Part shown: piece after piece, positions 1 through 8,025 of the stretch
Numbering within the stretch: position 1 is the first letter of the stretch
How the letters are laid out: every line of letters begins with the position of its first letter
Source: an uncultured Collinsella sp.
Lineage (GTDB): Bacteria > Actinomycetota > Coriobacteriia > Coriobacteriales > Coriobacteriaceae
Length of the DNA: 31,264 nucleotides
NCBI GenBank assembly: GCA_900757595.1
Contig: CAAEOL010000054.1
Location: 1-31,264 of the forward strand
Reading direction: 5' to 3'
The notes under the pieces: generated by a model
The model's input: the letters and a program-made list of their open reading frames with translations, nothing else
Told to the model about the DNA's origin: nothing
Database searches by the model: none
Translations under genes and position numbers: made by a program

Positions 1-135
1 GAGCTCGCGATAAATCTCATGGCCCCCGCGCGCGGGGTCCGGAGCGAGCAAGCTGCGGAAACTCGGTTGGTCCAGAGCAATATCGTGCGAAAGGAATTCT
101 GGCTGAATTACTGTTCGTGTGTGAGATCCGGTTGA
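1..135 (+). CDS. 3' end of an unidentified gene, possibly a LacI-type regulator (partial)
   Basis: Frame 1 is open from the first base of the window to a TGA at 133-135, giving 44 residues that end in NYCSCVRSG. The segment contains TRLVQSNIVRKEF, which loosely recalls the 'lptrlVvReS' ending of LacI-family sugar-binding domains, preceded by an AxxLM...RG pattern also found there. That resemblance is weak. The gene would be convergent with the PTS gene, and the two-way hairpin at 224-257 would end both. The rest lies outside the window, so the identity is a guess and the stretch may not be coding at all. Confidence 0.35.
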   Translation, partial: ELAINLMAPARGVRSEQAAETRLVQSNIVRKEFWLNYCSCVRSG

Positions 136-223
136 TGGGGCTTTGTATGCCCATCTTGAGGACTGAGGAGTGTCCCGGGGTGCCGGCAGGAATGGAACGT
201 CCCTAAGTGCCGGGCTGTATGAA

Positions 224-257
224 AAAGGCGGGGGCTCCTGGTGGAGTCCTCGCCTTT
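224..257. terminator. Bidirectional rho-independent terminator after the PTS gene
   Basis: The arms at 227-238 (GGCGGGGGCTCC) and 243-254 (GGAGTCCTCGCC) form a 12-pair stem with a 4-base loop, extended by AAA/TTT. Read on the plus strand, all pairs are Watson-Crick or G-U. Read on the minus strand, two pairs become A-C mismatches, but the stem is followed by a run of five U. It lies about 35 bases past the stop of the minus-strand PTS gene and probably also ends the plus-strand gene entering from the left. Confidence 0.75.
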
Positions 258-292
258 GTTACAGGGGGCGATGGAATTCGCGTGTTGCGGGA

Positions 293-2302
293 TTAGACCA
301 GGCGGGCGTTGATCGTCTTGGCGATCTCGGCGGCGTCGGTGGAACCCTTGACGGTGGCACGGAAGTCCTCGTCCATGAGCGCCTCGGCGACCTTGGACAG
401 GATCTTGAGGTGCGTGGTGCCAGCCTGGGCACCCGGGATGAGCAGAGCGATGGCCACGTTGACGGGAGCGCCGTCCATTGTGTCCCAACCGGTCACGCCG
501 GACTCGTCCTTGACGACGATGACGGCAGCCTCGGTAATGGCGTCGGACTTGGCATGCGGGATAGCGAAGCCCTCCATCATGCCCGTGGTGCCCTCGGCCT
601 CGCGGGCCAGGAAGGCGTTCATCACGGCGTCGGCGTCGCTGGCGATACCGGCCTTGACGGCCTTGTTGGAAACGAAGCTCAGAGCCTCGTCACGAGAAGC
701 GAAGTCCTCGGCGACAAAGACATTCTCGACCTTCACGAAGTCGGCAGCCTCGGCCTTGGGGGCCTCGACAGCAGCGGGCTTGGGAGCCTCGACCGACTTA
801 GAGGGAGCAGCAGGAGCGGCCTTCTGGTTCTTCTCGAAGTCGTACTTCTTGAAGGCCACGAACAGGATGCCACCGACCATAGCGCCGATGAGGATCGCGA
901 GGACCCACAGCGGACCGTTCTCGACAACGGGCAGGACCAGGAAGCCACCGTGAGGCGCCGGATCGTGAACGTTGAACATAATGGTCAGGATCGAAGCGAT
1001 AGAGGAACCGAGCATCATGATGGGCATGACGGGCCAGATGTTCTTGGTCATGAACGGAATGGCGCCCTCGGTGATGTGGGTGCAACCAAGGATGAGGTTG
1101 ACGATACCGGCGTCGTGATCCTCCTGGCTGAAGTACTTCTTGCCGACAACGACGGCGAAGGTGGTGATCAGCGGCGGAACGATGCAAGCTGCGGAGACGG
1201 CAGCCATGAAGTTGGTGCCGAAGTTGTAGGTATCGGTGCCAACGCCGGCAGCCAGTGCCTCGGTGAGCATGGCGGTACCGGTGACGTAAGCAGCCTTGTT
1301 GACCGGGCCACCCATGTCAAAGGCGCACATGCAGCCAATGGCAAGACCCAGAACAACGGCGCCAGAGGCGGACAGGCCCTTGAGGAAGTCCATCATGGCG
1401 GTGTTGATGGCAGCCATGGGACCGGAAATGCCGAGCATGACCAGGCCGACAATAGCCGTCGAGAACAGCGGGTACAAAAAGATTGCCTTGAGGCCGTCCA
1501 GGTTCTTGGGCAGGCCAGCAAAGACCTTCTCGAGCAGCAGGATGACATAACCGGCGAGGAAGCCGCCGACGATGCCGCCCAAGAAGCCGAAGCCCACGCC
1601 AGCGCCACCGGCGTCGATCATGCCGGTCTCGGCGTTAACAGGCAGGCCCTGGATGGCGATCATACCGGCAACAAAACCGGGGACGAGCGCCGGGCGCTTG
1701 CCGATGGACTCGGCGATGTAGGCGGAAAGCACCGGAACCATAAGGTTCATGGCGATGCCGCCAATGATCTTGAGCATAGCAGCAAAGCTGTTGTAGTCAG
1801 AAGCCGTCGAATCGAAAGACGTAATGCCCCACAGGAACGAGACGGCGGTCAGAACACCACCGGCAACGACGAAGACCAGCATATGGCTGACGCCGTTCAT
1901 GAGGTGCTTATAGATGACGTGGCCGATGGACTCCTTCTCCTCGACCTCGTCCTCGACATCGGCAGCGGCTGCAACCGTGCCGTCGCTCTTGGCGGCGAGC
2001 GCGCGGTCAATCAGCTTACCGGCGGCCTCAACGGACAGGGCCTTGGAAACACCAACGGAAACCATGGGCTTGCCGGCGAAACGCTCAGCCTGGACATCCT
2101 TATCGGCTGCGACGACGACGGCCTTGGCACCGGCGATCTCGCTCTTGGTGAGCTCGTTCTCGACACCGACCTGGCCATGGGTCTCGACCTTAATGGTCAG
2201 ACCGCGCTCGACAGCTGCCTTCTCCAGCGCCTCCTTCGCCATGAAAGTGTGCGCGATGCCGGTCGGGCAACCGGTGGCGGCGATGATGTCAAACTTAGCC
2301 AT
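293..2302 (-). CDS. fruA: PTS fructose-type permease, fused IIB-IIC-IIA
   Basis: This 669-residue protein imports and phosphorylates a hexose, most likely fructose, using phosphate from HPr. The order is IIB (about 1-100, phosphorylated Cys12 in ATGCPTGIAHT), the membrane IIC domain (about 125-470, with the conserved HITEGAIPF signature), an Ala/Pro/Glu linker (about 490-520), and IIA (about 520-669, active His583 in AIPHAKSDA). All three phospho-transfer and transport parts look intact. The start at 2302 is chosen because AGAAGGAGG lies 6 bases upstream and the protein then begins directly with the IIB strand; an in-frame ATG at 2374 would add 24 residues without support. It stands alone: no 1-phosphofructokinase gene adjoins it, and a divergent RpiR-type regulator lies upstream. 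The exact sugar (fructose, or a mannose derivative) cannot be read from the sequence. Confidence 0.93.
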   Translation of the reverse strand: MAKFDIIAATGCPTGIAHTFMAKEALEKAAVERGLTIKVETHGQVGVENELTKSEIAGAKAVVVAADKDVQAERFAGKPMVSVGVSKALSVEAAGKLIDRALAAKSDGTVAAAADVEDEVEEKESIGHVIYKHLMNGVSHMLVFVVAGGVLTAVSFLWGITSFDSTASDYNSFAAMLKIIGGIAMNLMVPVLSAYIAESIGKRPALVPGFVAGMIAIQGLPVNAETGMIDAGGAGVGFGFLGGIVGGFLAGYVILLLEKVFAGLPKNLDGLKAIFLYPLFSTAIVGLVMLGISGPMAAINTAMMDFLKGLSASGAVVLGLAIGCMCAFDMGGPVNKAAYVTGTAMLTEALAAGVGTDTYNFGTNFMAAVSAACIVPPLITTFAVVVGKKYFSQEDHDAGIVNLILGCTHITEGAIPFMTKNIWPVMPIMMLGSSIASILTIMFNVHDPAPHGGFLVLPVVENGPLWVLAILIGAMVGGILFVAFKKYDFEKNQKAAPAAPSKSVEAPKPAAVEAPKAEAADFVKVENVFVAEDFASRDEALSFVSNKAVKAGIASDADAVMNAFLAREAEGTTGMMEGFAIPHAKSDAITEAAVIVVKDESGVTGWDTMDGAPVNVAIALLIPGAQAGTTHLKILSKVAEALMDEDFRATVKGSTDAAEIAKTINARLV

Positions 2303-2378
2303 GTGTCCCTCCTTCTTGAGTACTGCGCCCGCAGGCGCTCCCCTACACGCGCTTCCATGCGCGTTTTTCCACACTTGA

Positions 2379-2407
2379 AAGATACCAACCTACCGTCCGC
2401 GTGAGAA
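2379..2407 (-). promoter_or_regulatory. Candidate promoter of the PTS gene
   Basis: On the minus strand an extended -10 (TGGTATCTT, core at 2379-2384) lies 17 bases from a weak -35 (TTCTCA at 2402-2407). Transcription would start near 2372, leaving a leader of about 70 bases. The palindromes at 2428-2473 lie just upstream. This call rests on matching by eye only. Confidence 0.35.
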
Positions 2408-2427
2408 GAGACAAGGCGCAATTCTCC

Positions 2428-2473
2428 GGTGAAAGGTTCTTTCATAACCGTAAACGGTAGGTGAAAGTTTACC
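2428..2473. promoter_or_regulatory. Candidate operator cluster between the PTS gene and its RpiR-type regulator
   Basis: Three overlapping symmetric elements sit between the divergent genes: GAAAG-GTT-CTTTC at 2431-2443, ACCGT-AA-ACGGT at 2447-2458, and an imperfect GGTGAA-AG-TTTACC at 2460-2473. The octamer GGTGAAAG is repeated directly at 2428-2435 and 2460-2467, 32 bases or about three helical turns apart. RpiR-family regulators often bind inverted repeats with GAAA/TTTC arms, so the divergent regulator is the obvious candidate to bind here. Binding itself is inference. Confidence 0.45.
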
Positions 2474-2501
2474 ATCAACACTTAAAACGGCAAGGTGTAT
2501 C

Positions 2502-2526
2502 TTGTAATTGAAAATGCCCGTATACT
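2502..2526 (+). promoter_or_regulatory. Candidate -10 region of the RpiR-type regulator promoter
   Basis: TATACT at 2521-2526 is a good -10 hexamer, but no well-spaced -35 is visible; TTGTAA at 2502-2507 is only 13 bases away. If this -10 is used, transcription begins near 2533. That rules out the in-frame ATG at 2527 as a start codon and supports the one at 2575. Confidence 0.4.
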
Positions 2527-2574
2527 ATGGCTTTGAAGAACAAGTCCGATTTTCATGCCAACCAGGAGCCATCC

Positions 2575-3432
2575 ATGACTGATAGCAGCAAGAGCGCGCT
2601 CTCCCTTATTAGCACTCATCAGGGATATAGTGGATCCGAGCAGCGCATTGTCGACTATATATTGGAGCACCAGTCCGAGGCGCCGCGTCTGACGGCCGCC
2701 CAGCTCTCACGAGCCGCCGCCACGTCCGAGGCGACTGTTTCGCGGTTTTGCCGCAAGCTGGGCTTTGGCAGCTTCCGCAGCTTTCAGTTTTCGTTGGCGC
2801 GCGATCTGGAGAGTCAACGCAACGAGGACGTGACCGACGAGGTCTCGCTCGACAACATGGAGCAGAGCCTTAAAAATATCCTCGCCGCCAAGGTGAGCGA
2901 GCTTAATGCGACCATCGACGGCATTGATCACGACACGTTGGCCGCAGTTGTACACGCACTTAAGAATGCCGGCGTTATTGAGTTCGCCGCCGTGGGCAAT
3001 ACGAACGCGGTCGCGCTCGATGCGACATTTAAGTTTTCGCAGCTGGGCCTTCGCTGCATGGCAAGCACCATCAGCGAGACCTCGATTGGTTTCGCGCTCA
3101 CGTTGCGCCCCGGCGACGTTATCGTGCTGATCTCGAACTCTGGCAAGTCGCGTCGACTGAATCGCATGGCAAAAGCGGCTCGCGACTGTGGCGCAACCGT
3201 AGTCGTCATCAGCAGCGACAGCAAATCCCCGCTCGCGCGCCTGGCAGACTACACTTTTAATACCGTCAACCACGAAGCGCTGCTGACGACGGGCGACTTT
3301 GCGTTCTCTAAGATCAGCGCCACGATGATCATCGAAGTCATCTACAACTTCCTGCTGCCCGAAATCGAGGACGCCCGAGAGCACATCAGCTACTACGAGG
3401 AGCTCATCCAGCCGGATAAGGTTGTGGAGTAA
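2575..3432 (+). CDS. MurR/RpiR-family transcriptional regulator
   Basis: This 285-residue sugar-phosphate-responsive regulator has an N-terminal HTH_6 domain (about 1-77; helix-turn-helix around LTAAQLSRAAATSEATVSRF) and a C-terminal SIS domain (about 120-260; segments AVGNTNAVALDATFKF and VLISNSGKSRRLNRMAKAA) that would bind a phosphosugar. The usual family length is 270-300. The ATG at 2575 has AGGAG 5 bases upstream, while the in-frame ATG at 2527 abuts a -10 box and has no ribosome site. It diverges from the PTS gene, so it most likely controls that gene and itself, sensing the sugar phosphate the PTS makes. Whether it activates or represses cannot be told. Confidence 0.9.
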   Translation: MTDSSKSALSLISTHQGYSGSEQRIVDYILEHQSEAPRLTAAQLSRAAATSEATVSRFCRKLGFGSFRSFQFSLARDLESQRNEDVTDEVSLDNMEQSLKNILAAKVSELNATIDGIDHDTLAAVVHALKNAGVIEFAAVGNTNAVALDATFKFSQLGLRCMASTISETSIGFALTLRPGDVIVLISNSGKSRRLNRMAKAARDCGATVVVISSDSKSPLARLADYTFNTVNHEALLTTGDFAFSKISATMIIEVIYNFLLPEIEDAREHISYYEELIQPDKVVE

Positions 3433-3440
3433 AACGCGTA

Positions 3441-3473
3441 GTGGGACAAAAAATTCAGTCTATTTTGTCCCAC
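3441..3473. terminator. Inverted repeat between convergent rpiR-type gene and recN
   Basis: GTGGGACAAAA at 3441-3451 and its exact complement TTTTGTCCCAC at 3463-3473 form an 11-pair stem with an 11-base loop. Because the arm ends in A4/T4, each strand reads as a stem without a strong trailing U-run. Its position between two convergent genes (stops at 3432 and 3492) suggests a shared terminator. The arm GTGGGACAAAA also occurs unpaired at 20037-20047. Confidence 0.6.
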
Positions 3474-3491
3474 CAACACCGGTGATACAAC

Positions 3492-5120
3492 CTAGCCTCG
3501 AGCTTCTTCGAGCATCTGCTTGGCATGCGCCAAGCTCGCCTCCGATTGATCGCCGCTCAACATACGGGCGATCTCGGCGGTACGCGCTTCGCCGGATACC
3601 TCGTCCAAATGCGTCTGGGGAACATCGCCCGGTTCCTTGCTGACGACATAATGCTTGTCAGCCATGACGGCGACCTGCGCCAAGTGGGTTACGACAATCA
3701 CCTGATGCGTAGCGGCGAGATCTGCCAGCACGCTCGCGAGGGCACGTGCGGTAGAGCCGCCGACACCTGCATCGACCTCATCGAACACGAGCGTATCGAC
3801 ACCGTCGGCGTTACCCAAAACCACCTTACTCGCCAGCATCACGCGGCTAAGCTCGCCGCCCGACGCAATTCGACGCAGGGGGCGCGGCGTTAAACCGGAA
3901 CCGCTACGGTATAGCAGCTCGTAGCTCGAAGGACCAACGGGTGTCCACTCAGCACGGGGAAGATCACGCGACTCCCAGACGAGCTCGGCACTACCCATCT
4001 CCAAGCGCGCCATCTGGCGGCCAACCTCGTGGCAGAAGCGCGGGGCCGCCGTATTGCGAGCGCGCTTAAGTGCCTTGGCAGCGGCAAACAACTCGCGCTC
4101 GGCGCTCCCGAGTGCCTCACGCGCCTTTTTGATCTGCTCATCGCCATCATCGACCAGGGACAGCAGTTCTTGCGAGCGATCGCGCATGGCGAAAACATCG
4201 TCCATAGTGGGACCCCACTGACGCAACAGGCCCTTGAGGTCGGAATACCGCTCACGCATGCGAGCGAGCTCGCGCGGGTCGAAGGCTACGCCATCGCGAT
4301 AGGAACGAAGCTCGTTCGCGCAATCCTCAAGGGAGATACAGACATCCGAAAGCGCATCGGCAATGTCACCCAGTTTGCGATCGACGGCAGCCACACGGGA
4401 AAGCTCTGCCACGGCGCTGTTCACGGCATCGAGCGCTCCCCCTTCGGCGGCAAGCGATGCATGGGCATCATTAGCCGTGGCAACCAGTACCTCGGCATGT
4501 TCGGAGCGCGGCAGCAGTTGTTCGAGTTCCTCATACTCGCCCGGCCTGGGCTCGACCTCAGCAATGCGTTCCAGGGCGAAGCGCGCCTCCTCGACGCGAC
4601 TCCCCTGCGCACGCGAGGCCTCCTCAACGCGACGGACCTCCTTGGCAGCCGTGCGCGAGGCTTTAAAGCAAGCACGGTAGTGCTCGAGCGCCTCGAGTGC
4701 CGGGCGCCCAGCCCAGGCATCAACCATGGCAACATGGTGCGCCGGGTCGAGCAAGCGCTGATGCTCATGCTGTCCGCACAGATCCATCATCACGCCAACG
4801 CGCTCCGAAAGCTCGCGCACACTGGCGATGCGGCCGTCAATCTTCACGCGGCTGCGGCCCTCGGCAGAAAGGCTGCGCTGGACCGTGAAGCCCTCCGTGT
4901 CGTGCGGGCCGTCAAACAGGCGTGCCTCAACGCTCGCCAGCGCCTCGCCCTCGCGCACCGTCGACGAATCCGCACGCTCGCCCAAAATAAGCTTGAGGGC
5001 CGAGAGCAGCGCGGTCTTACCGGCGCCAGTTTCTCCAGTCAGAACCGTTAGGCCCGCGCTCGGAACCAACGTCGCCTCGCGAATGAGTGCAATATTGGAA
5101 ACCTGCAGCTCATCGATCAT
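3492..5120 (-). CDS. recN: DNA repair protein RecN
   Basis: RecN is an SMC-like ATPase that acts early in double-strand break repair, bridging DNA ends in the cytoplasm. The 542 residues show Walker A GETGAGKT at 29-36, a long charged middle region of coiled-coil character, the ABC signature SGGELSRVML at 420-429, and Walker B DTLVFDEVD at 442-450 followed by AGVGG. The length is close to the usual 550-570. It is the last gene of the efp-to-recN operon and overlaps the end of nadK by 11 bases; GGAG lies 6 bases before its ATG. Placing recN after tlyA and nadK matches the gene order known in many Gram-positive bacteria. Confidence 0.95.
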   Translation of the reverse strand: MIDELQVSNIALIREATLVPSAGLTVLTGETGAGKTALLSALKLILGERADSSTVREGEALASVEARLFDGPHDTEGFTVQRSLSAEGRSRVKIDGRIASVRELSERVGVMMDLCGQHEHQRLLDPAHHVAMVDAWAGRPALEALEHYRACFKASRTAAKEVRRVEEASRAQGSRVEEARFALERIAEVEPRPGEYEELEQLLPRSEHAEVLVATANDAHASLAAEGGALDAVNSAVAELSRVAAVDRKLGDIADALSDVCISLEDCANELRSYRDGVAFDPRELARMRERYSDLKGLLRQWGPTMDDVFAMRDRSQELLSLVDDGDEQIKKAREALGSAERELFAAAKALKRARNTAAPRFCHEVGRQMARLEMGSAELVWESRDLPRAEWTPVGPSSYELLYRSGSGLTPRPLRRIASGGELSRVMLASKVVLGNADGVDTLVFDEVDAGVGGSTARALASVLADLAATHQVIVVTHLAQVAVMADKHYVVSKEPGDVPQTHLDEVSGEARTAEIARMLSGDQSEASLAHAKQMLEEARG

Positions 5121-5970
5121 GACGCACTCCGTAGAATACGCGGCTCACCGAGTTGTAAAAACTCTCGGGGCCGTAGTCGAGCAGCAGCACATCGCCGGGG
5201 CCTCGGCGCACGGCCACGCTCTCGACCGTGCCGTCGCAGGTAATAAACTGTCCATCGATAGCGATCGCCGGAACGCTCGGGCGATCATCGGACATAAAGA
5301 TTTCGACGACATCACTCGGCGAAGTCAAGAAGGCACGGGCCTGAATAGTGTGCGGCGCAATGGGTACGCAGACCATACCCGTATAGTCGGGGCTCACAAT
5401 GGGGCCACCTGCACTGAGCGCGTACCCCGTAGAACCAGTCGCCGTGGACACGACCACGCCGTCGCCACGCAGTCGATCGATATGGTGGCCCGACACCGTG
5501 ATGTCGAACTCAACCATATCGGACAGGGGGCCGCGCGTGAGCGCCATGTCGTTGAGGGCGAACGTGCGCACGACATCCTTCGTGCCATCGTCGCGCACGG
5601 ACACGATATCCGCAGCGATGGTGGCGCGACGGCTCACGTGCAGCTCGCCGGAAAGGGCATCGCTCACGACCTTAAGAATGTCGCGCTCCTCGGGGCTCGC
5701 AGCAGTTAAAAAGCCCAGGTGACCATAGGAAAGACCGAGGATAGGAATCTCGCGATGGTTGAGGATGCGGGCAGCGCGCAGCAGCGTGCCGTCGCCGCCG
5801 AGCGTAATGACCAGATCGGAGCCGTCAATATCAGGCGTACTTTGAATCTTCGATCGCTGGTCGGCAGCCCATGCGACCTCATAGCCCTGGCGCGTCAGCC
5901 AAAGCTCGAGCATCAGGCCGCTCTCGACCGCCTCTTGCTTGTAGTAATTGGGAACCAGAAAGACCTTCAT
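5110..5970 (-). CDS. nadK: NAD kinase
   Basis: The enzyme phosphorylates NAD to NADP using ATP (or polyphosphate in some relatives) in the cytoplasm. The 286 residues include the GGDGT motif at 58-62, the conserved FALNDMAL segment, and the glycine-rich STATGSTGYALSAGGPIV segment that lines the nucleotide site. The ATG overlaps the tlyA stop by four bases (ATGA), so translation is probably coupled. The tlyA-nadK-recN order is a well-known conserved cluster. Confidence 0.95.
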   Translation of the reverse strand: MKVFLVPNYYKQEAVESGLMLELWLTRQGYEVAWAADQRSKIQSTPDIDGSDLVITLGGDGTLLRAARILNHREIPILGLSYGHLGFLTAASPEERDILKVVSDALSGELHVSRRATIAADIVSVRDDGTKDVVRTFALNDMALTRGPLSDMVEFDITVSGHHIDRLRGDGVVVSTATGSTGYALSAGGPIVSPDYTGMVCVPIAPHTIQARAFLTSPSDVVEIFMSDDRPSVPAIAIDGQFITCDGTVESVAVRRGPGDVLLLDYGPESFYNSVSRVFYGVRHDR

Positions 5971-6779
5971 AGCGTTGCAGCTTTCTCGCTCAAAACCGAT
6001 ACCTGGGATTGCAGCTCATCGTCGGCACGTTCACCGGGGGCAAATCTCGTGCCGTACAGGAAAAACTCAACGTTTCCCTTGGCACCATGAATGGGCGACA
6101 CGCACACGTCGACCGGGAACAGCCCCTTGGAGGCAAAGAGTTCAACTGCCGAAACGAGTGTATCGCGGCGCACGGCGGGATCGGTCACAATGCCGCCCTC
6201 GCCCACCAGCGCCGCCGGAGCCTCAAACTGCGGCTTTACGAGCGTGCAGAATGCACCCGTAGGCGCCAGGCACGCCAGCACCGCATCGATAATGTTCGCG
6301 ATGCTGGTAAACGAGACATCACACACAGCCAGGTCGATGGCGCCGGCATAGCCAAGCTCAGGCAGCTGCGTCACGTTTGTGCGCTCATGCAGCGTCACGC
6401 GATCGTCCTGACGCAACGACCAATCGAACTGGGCGCGACCTACGTCCACCGAGACAACTGTCGCAGCTCCGCGCTTGAGCAGGCAATCGGTAAAGCCGCC
6501 GGTAGAGCAGCCCACATCCAGACAGGCAAGGCCCGTCGGATTGATACCAAACGCATCAAGCGCGCCTTCGAGCTTAAGACCGCCGCGGCCAACATAGGGA
6601 ATGCGTCCCTTCACGTGCAGCGGCAGGCCCGGGATCACCTTAAGGCCTGGCGAAGTCAAACGCTCGCCGCCACTCGAGACCAAGCCGGCCATAAGAGTGC
6701 GAAGGGCATCCGCGCGATCGGCGCAGATGCCCTGTGAAATCAGTTCGTCATCAAGACGCACGCGTTTCATGAATGCCAT
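5967..6779 (-). CDS. tlyA: TlyA family rRNA 2'-O-methyltransferase
   Basis: TlyA methylates ribose 2'-OH positions in rRNA (C1409 of 16S and, in some versions, C1920 of 23S), using S-adenosylmethionine. The protein of about 270 residues has an N-terminal S4-like RNA-binding domain (about 5-65) and an FtsJ/RrmJ methyltransferase domain with the cofactor motif LDVGCSTGGFTDCLL and the downstream VCDVSFTS and VKPQFE segments. The start is uncertain: a TTG at 6782, an ATG at 6779 and an ATG at 6770 are in frame. The ATG at 6770 gives the family-typical opening MKRVRLDDELISQG, and none has a strong ribosome site. It sits 26 bases after xseB and overlaps nadK by four bases. Confidence 0.9.
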   Translation of the reverse strand: MAFMKRVRLDDELISQGICADRADALRTLMAGLVSSGGERLTSPGLKVIPGLPLHVKGRIPYVGRGGLKLEGALDAFGINPTGLACLDVGCSTGGFTDCLLKRGAATVVSVDVGRAQFDWSLRQDDRVTLHERTNVTQLPELGYAGAIDLAVCDVSFTSIANIIDAVLACLAPTGAFCTLVKPQFEAPAALVGEGGIVTDPAVRRDTLVSAVELFASKGLFPVDVCVSPIHGAKGNVEFFLYGTRFAPGERADDELQSQVSVLSEKAATL

Positions 6780-6805
6780 CAACCATTCGTATCCGGAGAT
6801 GCAGC

Positions 6806-7045
6806 CTAGCTATCCTGGGATTCGTTTGCCGCATCCTCATCGTATTCCTGCTCGAGCTTGTCGGCCTCACGCGGCGTCAGCTCAAACTTGTCGACCATAT
6901 CGACCGCGCGGGAGCCCAGCTCAATCGCTTCGTCAAACAGATCGAGTGAACGCTCCAAGGAGGTATCCTTGGAGCGAACGGTAGCGATGATCTGATCCAG
7001 ACGGTCCGAGATCTCGTCAAAGTTGCGGACGGAACCCTCTGGCAT
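6806..7045 (-). CDS. xseB: Exodeoxyribonuclease VII small subunit
   Basis: XseB is the small subunit that wraps the catalytic XseA subunit of exonuclease VII, a single-strand-specific nuclease. The 79-residue helical protein contains the typical FDEISDRLDQII...ERSLDLFDEAIELGS pattern and an acidic C-terminus. AAGGAG, located in the last codons of nusB, lies 5 bases before the ATG, and only two bases separate the two genes. The large-subunit gene xseA, which in Bacillus directly precedes xseB, is not here and must lie elsewhere if it exists. Confidence 0.9.
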   Translation of the reverse strand: MPEGSVRNFDEISDRLDQIIATVRSKDTSLERSLDLFDEAIELGSRAVDMVDKFELTPREADKLEQEYDEDAANESQDS

Positions 7046-7047
7046 GG

Positions 7048-7635
7048 CTACTCCTTGACGGAGTCGGCCTCGACGGCCTCAGCAGCGTCCGCATCCTCAG
7101 CCAGCACGCCAGCCTCAGCCTGAGCAACCGCAACCTTGGCGGCAGCCTCAGCAGCCTGTGCCTCCTCGCGATCACGATCTTCGGCCAGCAGCTCCTGGTA
7201 CAGGTCCTCGCCCGGCAGCTCCTCGCTGCGAGCGATCTTGCCCAGCACGCCGTTGACGAACGACGCGGACTGGTCGGTGCCATAGGCCTTGGCAAGCTCG
7301 ACGGCCTCGTTGATCACGATGGCGTCCGAGACCTCCTCGTCGGTGAGGAAACGCATCTCGTAAACGGCGATACGCAGCAGATTGCGGTCGGCGCCGGGCA
7401 TGCGCATAAGATCCCAGTTCTTGGCAACGGAGCGCAGGGCGCAGTCGATGCGGTCGATATGCTCGTAGGCACCGCGGCACAGCTCCAGCGCATAGGGGTC
7501 GAGGGGACCCTTCGAAATCAGGAAATCACCCTCGAGGACGCGCTCGAGCGGGCTGTCCGTGGCCTCGGCCTGGAACAGCAGCTGCAGCGCCTGACTGCGG
7601 GCAAGCGTACGCCCGCGATAAACCTTAAGGCTCAA
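7048..7635 (-). CDS. nusB: Transcription antitermination factor NusB with an acidic C-terminal tail
   Basis: NusB binds boxA RNA together with S10 in the rRNA antitermination complex. Residues 1 to about 145 form the NusB fold (RTLARSQALQLLFQ at the N-terminus; DRNLLRIAVYEMRFL and VINEAVELAKAYGTDQSASFVNGVLGKI in the second half). The remaining ~50 residues are a low-complexity Ala/Glu/Asp tail, making 195 residues against the usual 130-150. The start codon is TTG, with AAGGAG 6 bases upstream inside the end of asp23; no in-frame ATG fits the conserved N-terminus. It lies three bases after asp23 and two before xseB. Confidence 0.93.
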   Translation of the reverse strand: MSLKVYRGRTLARSQALQLLFQAEATDSPLERVLEGDFLISKGPLDPYALELCRGAYEHIDRIDCALRSVAKNWDLMRMPGADRNLLRIAVYEMRFLTDEEVSDAIVINEAVELAKAYGTDQSASFVNGVLGKIARSEELPGEDLYQELLAEDRDREEAQAAEAAAKVAVAQAEAGVLAEDADAAEAVEADSVKE

Positions 7636-7638
7636 AGG

Positions 7639-8001
7639 TTACTCCTTGGGGAAAACGAGGCCATCGATGCAAACGTCAACGCGCTCGACCTCGACGCCCA
7701 CCTGGGCATCGATGGCGGCGACCACGGCGGCGCGAACGGCCTCGGCGAGTTTCTTGAACGGATAGCCAAAGAACACCACGACGCGCACGGTGAGTGCGAG
7801 CTTGTCGCCGATGACCTCGGCCTCGACCGCCGGCTCGGAAGCCGGGGCCTTGGACGAGAGCATCATGGAGACAAGATTAGTGGCAAGGTCCTTGACGCCA
7901 ACGGAGGCGATGCCCTCGACATCGGACACGGCGCGCGAGACGATGGCGGTCAGAACATCGGGCGAAATGCCGATGCCGTCAATCTTGATTTCCTGGGGCA
8001 T
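7639..8001 (-). CDS. Asp23/Gls24 family envelope stress protein
   Basis: This 120-residue protein belongs to the Asp23 (alkaline shock protein) family, as shown by SRAVSDVEGIASVG near residues 22-35 and the VRVVVFFGYPFKKLAEAVRAAVVAAI segment. The family is cytoplasmic, often membrane-associated, and linked to cell-envelope homeostasis; the molecular role is unsettled. GGAGG lies 5 bases before the ATG. It sits between efp (24-base gap) and nusB (3-base gap), the same place as yqhY in Bacillus. Confidence 0.92.
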   Translation of the reverse strand: MPQEIKIDGIGISPDVLTAIVSRAVSDVEGIASVGVKDLATNLVSMMLSSKAPASEPAVEAEVIGDKLALTVRVVVFFGYPFKKLAEAVRAAVVAAIDAQVGVEVERVDVCIDGLVFPKE

Positions 8002-8025
8002 GAGTCCTCCTAGAAGAGTTGGTTG

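Noticed and set aside
170..2404. A 744-codon plus-strand open frame opposite the PTS gene
   Set aside because: It is the antisense shadow of a well-supported PTS gene in GC-rich DNA. Its composition is Gly/Asp/Leu-rich, it has no family resemblance, and it runs through the PTS ribosome site.
2527..2574. An earlier ATG for the RpiR-type regulator
   Set aside because: It abuts a TATACT -10 box, would lie before the likely transcription start, and has no ribosome site; the ATG at 2575 has one.
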